DNA of 64,000 nucleotides from Azospirillum soli (GTDB taxonomy: Bacteria; Pseudomonadota; Alphaproteobacteria; Azospirillales; Azospirillaceae), in assembly GCF_017876165.1 (NCBI RefSeq), contig NZ_JAGINQ010000006.1:248001-312000 (forward strand), read 5' to 3'. This document shows positions 1 to 7,760 of this stretch, piece after piece (position 1 is the stretch's first letter; each line of letters opens with the position of its first letter). The position numbers and the translations under genes were made by a program. The notes below the pieces were generated by a model. That model did not search any database, had not been told where the DNA came from, and worked only from the letters and a program-made list of their open reading frames with translations.

Positions 1-1229
1 GCGGCGAAGACATCATGCGCCGCACCGCTGGTGCGCTCGGCGGCATCGGTAACGTCCTGGATGTCGTGGGTCACCGCGCGGGTGCCGGCCGCCGCCTGCT
101 CCATGTTGCAGACGATCTCGCGGATGGCCGAGCCCTGCTGGTCGATGGCGGCGGCGATGCCGCCCGCGATGGCGTTGATGTCGTGGATGGTGTGGCCGAT
201 GCCGACGATGGCGCCCACCGCCTCCTCCGTGGAGGCCTGGATGCCGGCGATCTGGCCGGCGATCTCGCCGGTCGCCTTGCCGGTCTGGTCGGCCAGCCGC
301 TTGACCTCCTGCGCCACCACGGCGAAGCCCTTGCCGGCCTCGCCCGCCCGCGCCGCCTCGATCGTGGCGTTCAGCGCCAGCAGGTTCGTCTGGCTGGCGA
401 TGTCGTTGATGAGGGTGACCACCTCGCCCACCGTCCTGGCCGCGTCCGACAACTGGGCGACCAGGGCGTTGGAGCGCTCCGCCTCCCCGGCGGCGGTGCC
501 GGCGACACGGGTGACATGCCCGACCTGACGGGCGATCTCGCCGATGGAGGCGGACAGCTCCTCCGTCGCGGCGGCCACGCTGCCGACGCTGGAACCGGTC
601 TGCGCCGCCGCCGCCGCGACGGAGGACGCCTTGCCGGTGGCGGTCTGGGCGTCCGTCTCCATGGTGCGGGCGGACATCTCCAGATGATGGGCGGTGCCGG
701 CAACCTCGGCGCAGACGGCGCGGATCTGGTCCTCGAACCGCTCGGTCACGCCGGCGAAGCCCTTGACCTTCTCGGCGATGGCGTCGGTTGCGGTGTTGAT
801 GGTGCGGCTGGCGTGCAGGAAGTTGCCCTGCATGCCCTTCAGCACGATGCGCCGGAAATACTTGTTGGCCGACACGTAGCTCATGGAAGCCGCGGCCTCG
901 CGGATGAAGGCGTCGGTGCGGTCGATGCTGTCGTTCAGGGCGTGCATCATCTCGCCCAGGTCGCCCTGTTCGCGCACGTTGACCACGCGGGCCTCGAAAT
1001 CGCCGCGCGCCACCGCCAGGCACACCGCCTTGGCCTGCGCCACGGCGGCCTGGGCGCGGACCATGCACAACCCGACGCCGGCCAGCGCCACCAGCGCCGC
1101 CCCACCGAGCCCGAGCCGCAGGACGATGCCGCCGACGTCCGCCACGTCGGCGGCCAGCAGCGCCGCGACCAGCCCGGCCGCCACGACCGCCAGGGCGAAG
1201 GCCCTAGAGAGAGAAGACGAATTCGTCAT
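1..1229 (-). CDS. Methyl-accepting chemotaxis protein, Aer-like transducer half (3' end cut by window edge)
   Basis: Transducer that signals to CheA/CheW at the inner membrane. The frame opens with ATG at 1229 and stays open to the window edge, giving about 409 residues. Residues 8-29 and 34-55 are hydrophobic and look like a membrane hairpin. A HAMP-like stretch (ARGDFEARV, then [15 protein letters not shown]) follows, and then the signalling hairpin tip with the hallmark [20 protein letters not shown]. There is no periplasmic sensor domain, so the signal must come from elsewhere; the obvious source is the Aer-type PAS protein whose 3' end overlaps this start by 26 nt. Together the two make the domain order of one Aer receptor (PAS, membrane hairpin, HAMP, signalling). 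The C-terminus is outside the window. Confidence 0.9.
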   Translation of the reverse strand, partial: MTNSSSLSRAFALAVVAAGLVAALLAADVADVGGIVLRLGLGGAALVALAGVGLCMVRAQAAVAQAKAVCLAVARGDFEARVVNVREQGDLGEMMHALNDSIDRTDAFIREAAASMSYVSANKYFRRIVLKGMQGNFLHASRTINTATDAIAEKVKGFAGVTERFEDQIRAVCAEVAGTAHHLEMSARTMETDAQTATGKASSVAAAAAQTGSSVGSVAAATEELSASIGEIARQVGHVTRVAGTAAGEAERSNALVAQLSDAARTVGEVVTLINDIASQTNLLALNATIEAARAGEAGKGFAVVAQEVKRLADQTGKATGEIAGQIAGIQASTEEAVGAIVGIGHTIHDINAIAGGIAAAIDQQGSAIREIVCNMEQAAAGTRAVTHDIQDVTDAAERTSGAAHDVFA

Positions 1230-1728
1230 ACCCGATCCCCTTCTCGGTCAGCAGGCTGAGGACGGCGGCGAAGGCTGCCTCCATGCCCTGCTTGCGGTCG
1301 GCGTGCTTATTTTCGATGTCCAGCAGCGTGCGGTAGAGCGGCACCACCTTGTCGATGGCCGCGCGGTCCGGCACCCGGCGCGAGGAGTGGTAGCCGATCA
1401 GCTGGCCGTTCACGTCGTAGCTGGGCGTGACGTGGGCGAAGACCCAATAATGGTCGCCGTTGCGCGCCTTGTTGACGACGTAGGCGAAGATCTCCTGCCC
1501 GGCGCCCAGCGTGTCCCACAGCAGCTTGAAGACGCAGCGCGGCATGTCCGGATGGCGCACGATGGAGTGCGGCGCCCCCATCAGTTCCGCTTCCGTGTAG
1601 CCGGCCACGCGCTGGAAAACGCGGTTGGCGTAGGTGATCCGGCCCTTGAGGTCGGTCTTCGAGACGATCACCTCGTCCACATCGAAGAACCGTTCCACCC
1701 CCGTCAGGGCAACGTCGCGTCGTGCCAT
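1204..1728 (-). CDS. Aer-type PAS domain protein (aerotaxis/redox sensor half)
   Basis: Small cytoplasmic PAS protein of 174 aa, closely resembling the FAD-binding PAS domain of E. coli Aer: [18 protein letters not shown], the Aer hallmark VRHPDMP, and [13 protein letters not shown] are all present. Its likely role is sensing oxygen or redox state through FAD and passing this to the transducer encoded immediately downstream. Its last 26 nt overlap the transducer start in another frame. I placed the start at ATG 1728 ([10 protein letters not shown]), because PAS homology begins soon after. An in-frame GTG at 1761 adds 11 residues; neither start has a well-spaced ribosome site. A single indel would fuse this gene and its neighbour into a standard Aer, so a split gene, a frameshift or a sequence error are all possible. 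Confidence 0.85.
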   Translation of the reverse strand: MARRDVALTGVERFFDVDEVIVSKTDLKGRITYANRVFQRVAGYTEAELMGAPHSIVRHPDMPRCVFKLLWDTLGAGQEIFAYVVNKARNGDHYWVFAHVTPSYDVNGQLIGYHSSRRVPDRAAIDKVVPLYRTLLDIENKHADRKQGMEAAFAAVLSLLTEKGIGYDEFVFSL

Positions 1729-1928
1729 GCTGTTGCGGTCGCCGGCCGGACGGCACGGCACCCCTTATTGTTTGGGTTGTGTTACAGAACGTTTATCTCC
1801 CACCCACGCGCACCCCGTTAGAGCGGCGCCGGCACATGCAAATTAAGGGCGGGGGACGTTACAGAATAGTTTAAATTTGTTGCCGCGATGAAATGTCTCC
1901 ACCGCGGACCCGAATTGATCTGTCCCGA

Positions 1929-3296
1929 TCACTCCGGCGGATAGGGGACGGTCAGCAGGCGCCCGGCCGGCGGATTGTCGATCATGGCGATCATGCCGTC
2001 GGGCCAGCGCACCTCGATGCGCTCCACCGCATGGACGCTGCCGAGTCCGAAATGGGCGACCGGCTCCATCTCGCACAGATAGCCGGACCCGGCGCAGATG
2101 GCGCGGCGCTGGCGGCGCCCGCCGGCAAAGCAGGTGACCACCGCCCCGCGCGCCGGCGCGCCGTGGGGGGTCAGCGGCAGCACGCGCATCCAGCCGTTGT
2201 TGTTGGGCGCCGTGCGGTAGAGCGACAGCGGCTGCGCCGTGCCGTCGCCATGGGCGATGAGCAGTTCCAGCCGGCCGTCGCCGTCGATGTCGGCCACCAC
2301 CGCGCCGGTCCCCATGCCCTTGGGCTCCAGCGCGTCGCCCAGATCGACGTCCCGCCATTCGTCGTCGCGCCGGGCGAACAGGCGGTTGGGTTCGCCGTGC
2401 AGGTTGAAGAACAGCTCCTCGTAACCGTCGTTGTCGAAGTCGGCGGCGATCACCGTCGCGACCCGGCCGGGAAAGGACATGTCGGCGTTCGCCGCGTCCA
2501 CGAAGCCGCCGCCGGAGCGTTGCAGGAACAGGCGCTGCGGCCCGTCCCACGCCCCCACCAGCAGGTCGAACACCCCGTCGCCGTCCGCGTCGAAGGCCGT
2601 CACGGCGCGCGCGGCAAAGCGGGAATCGGCGATGCCGCGCTCCTCGGCGATCTCCTCGAAGGTGCCGTCGCCCAGGTTGCGGAACAGGAAGTTGGGGTTG
2701 CCCTCGTTGCAGGCGAACAGGTCCATGCGATCGGACAGGAACGGCAGGCTGACCAGCCCGCGCCCGGCGGCGATCATATCGATGCCCGCTTCCTCCGCTG
2801 CATCCTCCAGCCGGCCGCGCCGGCTCAACTCGAACAGGCGGAAGGGCGCGCCGTCCAGCGCCACGACGAAGCCGTAGCGCCCATGCCCGTGCCGGTCGAG
2901 CGCAGCCACCGAGCGGCCGGCGACGCGGTTGGCCATGCCGGCGTTCTCCGGCTGGGCCAGAAGGTCGAGCCAATGCTTCCCGAAACAGGCGAACAGGCGG
3001 TCGCTCATCTCCTTCGGCCCGCTCGCGCAGTCGGAGTTGAGGACGTAGATCTCCTCGCGCCCGTCGCCGTCCACGTCGGCGGCGGCGGCAGCGATGGCGC
3101 AGCCCGTGGGATCGGCCAGCAGCGGGTTGGCGATGTCCACCAGCGCTTCGCCGTTCCACTTCAGGACGAGGTTGTTGGTGCGATAGCCCGTGACCACCAG
3201 TTCGAACGCGCCGTCGCCGTCCACGTCGGTCACCGCGATGCCGTTCGACAAGCGTGGTTCGTTGCCGGCGATCAGCCGCGAGCTATCGATGAACAT
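1929..3296 (-). CDS. FG-GAP/VCBS repeat protein with C-terminal ASPIC/UnbV domain
   Basis: Predicted beta-propeller protein of 455 aa. It contains repeated calcium-binding-like motifs (DVDGDGAFELVV, DVDGDGREEIYV, DADGDGVFDLLVG, DFDNDGYEELFF, DIDGDGRLELLI) typical of FG-GAP/VCBS blades. The C-terminal 80 residues (GSGYLCEMEP, AHFGLG, VERIEVRWPDG) match the ASPIC/UnbV domain usually fused to such repeats (CRTAC1 family). No signal peptide is visible, unusual for a family that is mostly extracytoplasmic. The ATG at 3296 has GGAAGG six bases upstream. It lies upstream of the PAS/transducer pair on the same strand, but about 200 nt of apparently non-coding DNA separates them. Substrate and partner are unknown. 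Confidence 0.85.
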   Translation of the reverse strand: MFIDSSRLIAGNEPRLSNGIAVTDVDGDGAFELVVTGYRTNNLVLKWNGEALVDIANPLLADPTGCAIAAAAADVDGDGREEIYVLNSDCASGPKEMSDRLFACFGKHWLDLLAQPENAGMANRVAGRSVAALDRHGHGRYGFVVALDGAPFRLFELSRRGRLEDAAEEAGIDMIAAGRGLVSLPFLSDRMDLFACNEGNPNFLFRNLGDGTFEEIAEERGIADSRFAARAVTAFDADGDGVFDLLVGAWDGPQRLFLQRSGGGFVDAANADMSFPGRVATVIAADFDNDGYEELFFNLHGEPNRLFARRDDEWRDVDLGDALEPKGMGTGAVVADIDGDGRLELLIAHGDGTAQPLSLYRTAPNNNGWMRVLPLTPHGAPARGAVVTCFAGGRRQRRAICAGSGYLCEMEPVAHFGLGSVHAVERIEVRWPDGMIAMIDNPPAGRLLTVPYPPE

Positions 3297-3483
3297 CGAT
3301 TGCCTTCCCCCGTCCCGTGATGGCCGCCCGTGGTTCGGGCTTGTTCTTCGTAGATACCCCTTCGAACGTCGGGCGTAAACCCGGACGGAGGTTCAATGCC
3401 GACGCGAGAGCGGATGTATGCCGGGCAGTTTTGGGGGAGGAAACAGAAAGCGCGCCGTTCGGGTCAGAACCTCAGACAGAATG

Positions 3484-3710
3484 ACCCGTCATTCCCGTGG
3501 AAGCGCACCTCCGAGAACGGCACCGGCGTTTTACGGAGCTGGCGACTCCCCAATTCGTCATTCCCGCGAAGGCGGGAATCCAGGCCGGACAAGCACTTGT
3601 ACGGGAAAGGTCTGGATCCCCGCCTTCGCGGGGATGACGATGAGGAAAGGAATCACTCCGAGGACAATGTTCCACCGGACAGCTATTCGCTTTCGCGGGG
3701 ATGACGCAGA
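3484..3710. repeat. Nested palindromic dispersed repeat (REP/MITE-like)
   Basis: The core is an inverted pair: the left arm (3556-3583) reads CGTCATTCCCGCGAAGGCGG then GAATCCAG, and the right arm (3612-3640) reads CTGGATCCCCGCCTTCGCGG then GGATGACGA, with a 28-nt spacer. Partial copies of the same arms lie outside it: CCCGTCATTCCCGTGGAAGC near 3484-3503 and CTTTCGCGGGGATGACGCAG near 3689-3708. This type of palindrome is widely dispersed in proteobacterial genomes. It fills most of the 430-nt gap between the FG-GAP gene and minE; I see no gene in the gap. Confidence 0.8.
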
Positions 3711-3726
3711 GCCATGAAGGGGACGA

Positions 3727-4167
3727 TCAACGCCGCTTCTTGATGCCGCCGTTGGTCAGGGCGTTGCCGCCGGCCGCCAGCTTGACGGGTTCGGACGAAT
3801 CATCCTCGTCCTCGTCGTCCTTGTCTCCGGCCTTACCGTTGGCGGAACCGCCGACGGGCTTGGCGTCGCCCGGCTTCGCGGCGGGCTTGCCCGGATCCTT
3901 CGGCGCCTTCACGGCGTCGCGGCTCGGCAGCTCGATGTTCAGCTCCAGGGTCGAGCAGTCGCCGCCGCGGTCCAGCTTCACCTCGACCTTGTTCTGGTCG
4001 ATGTCGATGTACTTGGCGATGACCGACAGAAGCTCCTGCTGGAGCATCGGCAGATAGTCCGGCCCCGTGCGCCCGGCGCGCTCGTGGGCCATGACGATCT
4101 GCAACCGCTCCTTGGCCTGCACGGCGGAGGGCCGCGCAGCCGCGCGAAAGAAATTGAAGATGCTCAT
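3727..4167 (-). CDS. minE: Cell division topological specificity factor MinE, with long acidic C-terminal tail
   Basis: MinE stimulates the MinD ATPase and confines MinCD to the poles, so the Z ring forms at midcell. Residues 1-80 are a standard MinE: an N-terminal membrane-binding helix (MSIFNFFRAA), the MinD-contacting region (AKERLQIVMAHER) and the dimerization beta region (VIAKYIDIDQNKVEVKL). MinE is usually about 85-90 aa; here about 60 extra residues follow, rich in Pro/Lys/Gly and then Asp/Glu (GDKDDEDEDD), ending in a basic KKRR. That tail looks disordered. The start ATG overlaps the minD stop by 4 nt, so the two are translationally coupled as the end of a minC-minD-minE operon. Confidence 0.95.
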   Translation of the reverse strand: MSIFNFFRAAARPSAVQAKERLQIVMAHERAGRTGPDYLPMLQQELLSVIAKYIDIDQNKVEVKLDRGGDCSTLELNIELPSRDAVKAPKDPGKPAAKPGDAKPVGGSANGKAGDKDDEDEDDSSEPVKLAAGGNALTNGGIKKRR

Positions 4168-4979
4168 GCGGTCCTCCGCAGGAGGCGGCTGAACAGGCCC
4201 TTCTTCTGGGGCGTGACGAAGCGGTGCTCCACGTCCTCGCCCAGGAAGCGGGAGACCGAGTCGGTGTAGGCCTGACCGGCGTTCGACGCCTCGTCCAGGA
4301 TGACCGGCATGCCGACGTTGGAGGCGCGCAGCACCGCCTGGCTTTCCGGAATGACGCCGAGCAGCGGGATCGCCAGGATCTCCAGAACGTCGTCCACCTT
4401 CAGCATCTCTCCGCGCTCGACGCGCTCCGGATCGTAGCGGGTCAGGAGAAGCTGCTGCGTGACCGGCTCCAGCCCCTGCTCCGCCCGGCGCGAGCGGGAG
4501 TTCAGAACGCCCAGGATGCGGTCGCTGTCGCGCACCGAGGAGACCTCGGGGTTGGTCACGATGATCGCGTGGTCGGCGAAGTACAGCGACATCAGCGCGC
4601 CGCGCTCGATGCCCGCCGGGCTGTCGCAGAGAACGTAGTCGAACTCCTTGGTCAGCTCGTTCAGGACCTTCTCGACGCCTTCCTTGGTCAGGGCGTCCTT
4701 GTCGCGGGTCTGCGAGGTCGGGAGGATGTACAGGTTCTCGATGCGCTTGTCCTTGATCAGCGCCTGGCTCAGCTTCGCCTCGCCGTTGATGACGTTGATG
4801 AAGTCGAACACCACGCGCCGCTCGCAGCCCATGACGAGGTCAAGATTGCGCAGCCCGACGTCGAAGTCGATCACGACCGTCTTGAAGCCGCGCAAGGCGA
4901 GTCCGGTCGCGAAAGCGGCGGACGAAGTCGTCTTGCCGACGCCGCCCTTGCCGGAAGTCATGACGATGATCTTGCCCAA
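4164..4979 (-). CDS. minD: Septum site-determining ATPase MinD
   Basis: Membrane-cycling ATPase of the Min system that recruits MinC and is released by MinE. The deviant Walker A motif GKGGVGKTT lies at residues 10-18. The Walker-B-like DSPAGIE and the C-terminal amphipathic membrane-targeting helix (KKGLFSRLLRRTA) are also present. I chose the TTG at 4979 as start: it gives MGKIIVMTSGKGG, the family N-terminus, a family-standard length of 271 aa, and has GGGAGAA six bases upstream. A longer frame from TTG 5015 adds 12 residues without homology. The gene overlaps minE by 4 nt and follows minC by about 80 nt. Confidence 0.95.
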   Translation of the reverse strand: MGKIIVMTSGKGGVGKTTSSAAFATGLALRGFKTVVIDFDVGLRNLDLVMGCERRVVFDFINVINGEAKLSQALIKDKRIENLYILPTSQTRDKDALTKEGVEKVLNELTKEFDYVLCDSPAGIERGALMSLYFADHAIIVTNPEVSSVRDSDRILGVLNSRSRRAEQGLEPVTQQLLLTRYDPERVERGEMLKVDDVLEILAIPLLGVIPESQAVLRASNVGMPVILDEASNAGQAYTDSVSRFLGEDVEHRFVTPQKKGLFSRLLRRTA

Positions 4980-5060
4980 CGGAGCTTCTCCCACGTTCCT
5001 AAAAGTTGCCGCCAACAGGTCCAGTTACAGTCGTTCGAAAACCGACAGGGGTTCCCACCC

Positions 5061-5825
5061 CTACAAGGGTTCCATATGCAGGTAGCCGTCGCGCAGGAAG
5101 ATCTGCACCGGCTTCTTCAGCACGTCGTCCCCGATGTCCTCGCTGACGCGGTAGAGCCCGGCGACCGAGACGACCTCCGCCTCCAGGCTTTGGCAGAAGA
5201 TGCGCGCGGTCTGGTCGCCCGACACGCCGGCCAGCGCCCGGCCGCGCAGCGCGCCATAGACATGGATGTGCCCGTCGGCCACCACCTCCGCCCCCGGCGA
5301 GACCGAGGAGGTGATGACCAGATCCGTCTTTTCCGCGTAGATCTGCTGGCCGGAGCGCACCGGCTCCGTCACCACCAGCGTCGGACGGTGCACCACGACC
5401 GGTTCCGGCGGCGGGGCCGGCTGGGCCGGAGCGGAGGCCGCCTGCGGGTCGGCGCTGCGCGCGGACTCCAGCTTGGCGGCGCGTCCGGCCGGCATCGGCG
5501 TCAGGCCTGCGGCCAGCGCCCCCTCCTGCACCGCGCGCGGACCGCCCTGGAAACCGACCGGCAGCAGGTAGAGCGTGCGCAGGTTGGTGACCAGCGCCGC
5601 CACGTCGAAGCGCGGCGTCTCGTCGGTCAGTTCGTCGAAGTCCAGAACCACCGGCGCGTTGCGGAAGAAGTTCGGCGCCTGCCGCACTTTGACCGACAGC
5701 TGCGGAAAGAACTCCGGCGAGAGCGGGTCGCTCACCTTCAGCACCATCATGGTGAAGGAATTGCCCCGCAACTGGAACGGCGCGTCCCGTTCCGCCGCCT
5801 GCTTGGCGCTGCTCACCGCTGCCAT
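5061..5825 (-). CDS. minC: Septum site-determining protein MinC
   Basis: Inhibitor of FtsZ polymerization, activated by MinD at the poles. The protein is about 254 aa. The N-terminal domain (FQLRGNSFTMMVLKVSDP onward) antagonizes FtsZ. A Pro/Ala-rich linker (near SAPAQPAPPPEP) leads to the C-terminal beta-helical domain, recognizable by GAEVVADGHIHVYGALRGRA, which dimerizes and binds MinD. The start is uncertain: ATG 5825 has GGGAA nine bases upstream; ATG 5870 in the same frame adds 15 residues with only a weak AGAG site. It is the first gene of the minus-strand min operon. Confidence 0.93.
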   Translation of the reverse strand: MAAVSSAKQAAERDAPFQLRGNSFTMMVLKVSDPLSPEFFPQLSVKVRQAPNFFRNAPVVLDFDELTDETPRFDVAALVTNLRTLYLLPVGFQGGPRAVQEGALAAGLTPMPAGRAAKLESARSADPQAASAPAQPAPPPEPVVVHRPTLVVTEPVRSGQQIYAEKTDLVITSSVSPGAEVVADGHIHVYGALRGRALAGVSGDQTARIFCQSLEAEVVSVAGLYRVSEDIGDDVLKKPVQIFLRDGYLHMEPL

Positions 5826-6060
5826 CCTGATTGGTTCCCGCCGATCCGTCTCGTCCGCTGCCCGGCCCATCGGCGCTCTGCCAGGGCGGAAGGGTCAATC
5901 CCGTCCGCGTTCTAGCGGTGCGCACCCGGTCCGTTCAAGCACTTCCCGGTCCCGAAGGAGTGACATCCGCGGGCCACACGCCCGCCGTACCGCATCGGCC
6001 AACAGCCGATCCGTTCGTACAGCCAACGTGTTGCGTCGGTAGCCTACCCCACCACAAGGT

Positions 6061-6089
6061 ATAGTAACGGAAGACGATTTGGGGGGCAA
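6061..6089 (-). promoter_or_regulatory. Possible sigma70 promoter of the min operon
   Basis: On the minus strand TTGCCC and TACTAT are separated by 17 nt, about 200 nt upstream of minC. Each hexamer matches consensus at four of six positions. This is the best pair I see in the 5826-6120 gap, which otherwise holds no convincing gene. Confidence 0.35.
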
Positions 6090-6120
6090 AGGGTTTCAAC
6101 GGCGTAAAACCTTTCGAATA

Positions 6121-6384
6121 CTACGCGCCCTTACCGTTGCGGGCACCCGCAAGAAGTGCGTTCTTGCGCTCCTCATACTCGTCCTTGGGCAAAAGCCCGC
6201 GATCCAGCATCACTTTCAGCGCGCGCAAGGACTGGCGGGCGTCGTCGTCGAGGGCACCGCTCTCCGCGTCCGTGTCGCCCCCTGCGACGGCAGGTCGCGC
6301 CCCGGCGCGAACGGCGGGCTCCGCCCCCTTCGGAGCATCGCCTTTTGGGGCGCCTCCCCACACGGACGTGAACTTTCGGCTCAT
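6121..6384 (-). CDS. Small SHOCT-like domain protein
   Basis: An 87-aa soluble protein. The C-terminal 35 residues (SLRALKVMLDRGLLPKDEYEERKNALL) match the SHOCT pattern, a short helical hairpin common at protein C-termini and thought to mediate oligomerization or binding. The N-terminal half (MSRKFTSVWGGAPKGDAPKG) is low-complexity Ala/Gly/Pro. ATG 6384 is the convincing start: AGGAGG lies five bases upstream. An in-frame ATG at 6534 would add 50 unlikely residues. Function is unknown. Its promoter carries a palindrome shared exactly with the region upstream of the B12-dependent ribonucleotide reductase gene. Confidence 0.75.
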   Translation of the reverse strand: MSRKFTSVWGGAPKGDAPKGAEPAVRAGARPAVAGGDTDAESGALDDDARQSLRALKVMLDRGLLPKDEYEERKNALLAGARNGKGA

Positions 6385-6404
6385 GGCTGCCTCCTGCGAC
6401 TCGT

Positions 6405-6450
6405 CCACAACATATTGTATGAATCTTTTGCGACCACCGCAATTTTGCCT
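6405..6450 (-). promoter_or_regulatory. Promoter of the SHOCT gene with an NrdR-box-like palindrome over the -10
   Basis: On the minus strand TTGCGG and TACAAT are spaced 17 nt. The -10 sits inside CATACAATATGTTGTG (ACAA-N4-TTGT symmetry, 6406-6421). The identical string recurs upstream of nrdJ near 49856-49871. NrdR boxes are AT-rich palindromes of this form, so repression by NrdR is a reasonable but untested reading. Confidence 0.5.
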
Positions 6451-6660
6451 GACGCCAAGCGTTGCAATAGCTATCTTGTCAGTGCGAGGTTCAACCGTCG
6501 ACGAAGAGGTCCGCTTGCATCCTCCTTCGTTCATCAGCAGCCCTCATCCGTCCGCACCCCCGCTTGGGCTTTCCCGGCGCGGGTTCGGCAGACGGGGCGC
6601 ACGCCTCGCACCGGCAAGCCCGTTCCAGGCACAGCTGTCGCCGCGCGACATCACGAACCT

Positions 6661-6685
6661 CCCGCCCCGCGCGGGGGGTTTTTTT
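6661..6685 (+). terminator. Intrinsic terminator upstream of the phoH-like gene
   Basis: A short GC hairpin (CCCC-GCGC-GGGG) followed by seven T residues, on the plus strand. No plus-strand gene lies upstream in 5830-6660, so it may end an unannotated small RNA or attenuate a leader of the gene at 6729. The rest of the 6451-6660 gap shows no gene. Confidence 0.55.
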
Positions 6686-6728
6686 GTGCCCGGAACGCCG
6701 CCAACCAACGTGACGTGAGGAGAGCGAC

Positions 6729-7469
6729 ATGGCCAAGCGCCAGAGCAAAGGCAGCGCTGTCACGGCGAGCGAGTCCAAGGTCCACCCGCTGTTCCCGGCC
6801 GCCGGCTGGGACCCGCTGGGCATGGGCGACGACCGTCGCGACCAGAGCTATCTCCGGAAGGTCAAACCGCAAAGCCCCAACCAAGGCCGCCTGATGGAGG
6901 CGATCCGGGACCACAACCTCGTGGTCGCCCTGGGTCCGGCGGGCACGGGCAAGACCTACCTGGCGATCTCCTCCGCCGTCGAAGCCCTGGAAGCGGGCAA
7001 GGTGGACCGCATCGTGCTCTCCCGCCCGGCCATCGAGGCGGGCGAGAGCATCGGCTATCTGCCGGGCGACATGCACGAGAAGATGGCCCCCTTCCTGCGC
7101 CCGCTCTACGACGCGCTGAGCGAGCGGCTGGGCTCCAAGCGCCTGCGCGCGCTGATGACCGAGGGCACCATCGAGATCGCACCGGTGGGCTTCATGCGCG
7201 GACGCACGCTGAACAACGCCTTCGTGGTGATCGACGAGGCGCAGAACTGCACCTACGCGCAGATCAAGATGCTGCTGACGCGCCTTGGCTGGCATTCCAC
7301 CATGGTGCTGACCGGCGACCCGGACCAGTCCGACCTGCTGGACAACCTCTCCGGGCTGGCGGAGATCGCCCGCCGGTTGGAGGCGGTGGAGGGCATCGAG
7401 GTGGTCCGCCTGACCGAAACGGACATCGTCCGCCACCCGCTGGTCGCCAGCATGCTGACCGTGCTTTGA
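6729..7469 (+). CDS. PhoH-family P-loop ATPase
   Basis: Cytoplasmic NTPase of 246 aa. It has a Walker A motif (GPAGTGKT, about residues 68-75), a Walker B (VVIDEAQNC), and the PhoH signatures LSRPAIEAGESIGYLPGD and LTGDPDQ. PhoH proteins are linked to RNA metabolism and stress; the short form seen here lacks a KH or PIN domain. GAGGAGAG precedes ATG 6729 at suitable spacing. The gene stands alone: a terminator-like hairpin lies just before it and a strong one just after it, so it is probably monocistronic. Confidence 0.9.
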   Translation: MAKRQSKGSAVTASESKVHPLFPAAGWDPLGMGDDRRDQSYLRKVKPQSPNQGRLMEAIRDHNLVVALGPAGTGKTYLAISSAVEALEAGKVDRIVLSRPAIEAGESIGYLPGDMHEKMAPFLRPLYDALSERLGSKRLRALMTEGTIEIAPVGFMRGRTLNNAFVVIDEAQNCTYAQIKMLLTRLGWHSTMVLTGDPDQSDLLDNLSGLAEIARRLEAVEGIEVVRLTETDIVRHPLVASMLTVL

Positions 7470-7484
7470 GGATTGCGCGGCAAA

Positions 7485-7525
7485 GAACCGGCGGGAGGCC
7501 ACCGGCCTTTCGCCGGTTCCTTTTT
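7485..7525 (+). terminator. Intrinsic terminator after the phoH-like gene
   Basis: GAACCGGCG and CGCCGGTTC form a 9-bp stem around an inner GGCC/GGCC stem, followed by CTTTTT. It starts about 15 nt after the phoH-like stop. Confidence 0.85.
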
Positions 7526-7760
7526 GGGCGGTTTGGGGCGGCTAAAGCATACGCTCATATGCCCGCCTCTTGGGCAGTCTGCCTGCGACGAATTCACACC
7601 TCCGGTTGATCCGTCTTGACGACGGTTCGTATGACGCAGAAATTGTGACAAAAATTTTACTCGAATTTCGGACCGGACATTACCGGCCCGAAGCCGCGCG
7701 CCGCCGCTCCACAGCAAGACATGGCGGCGCGGACATAAGAATGTGACCGGAGGAACGCGG

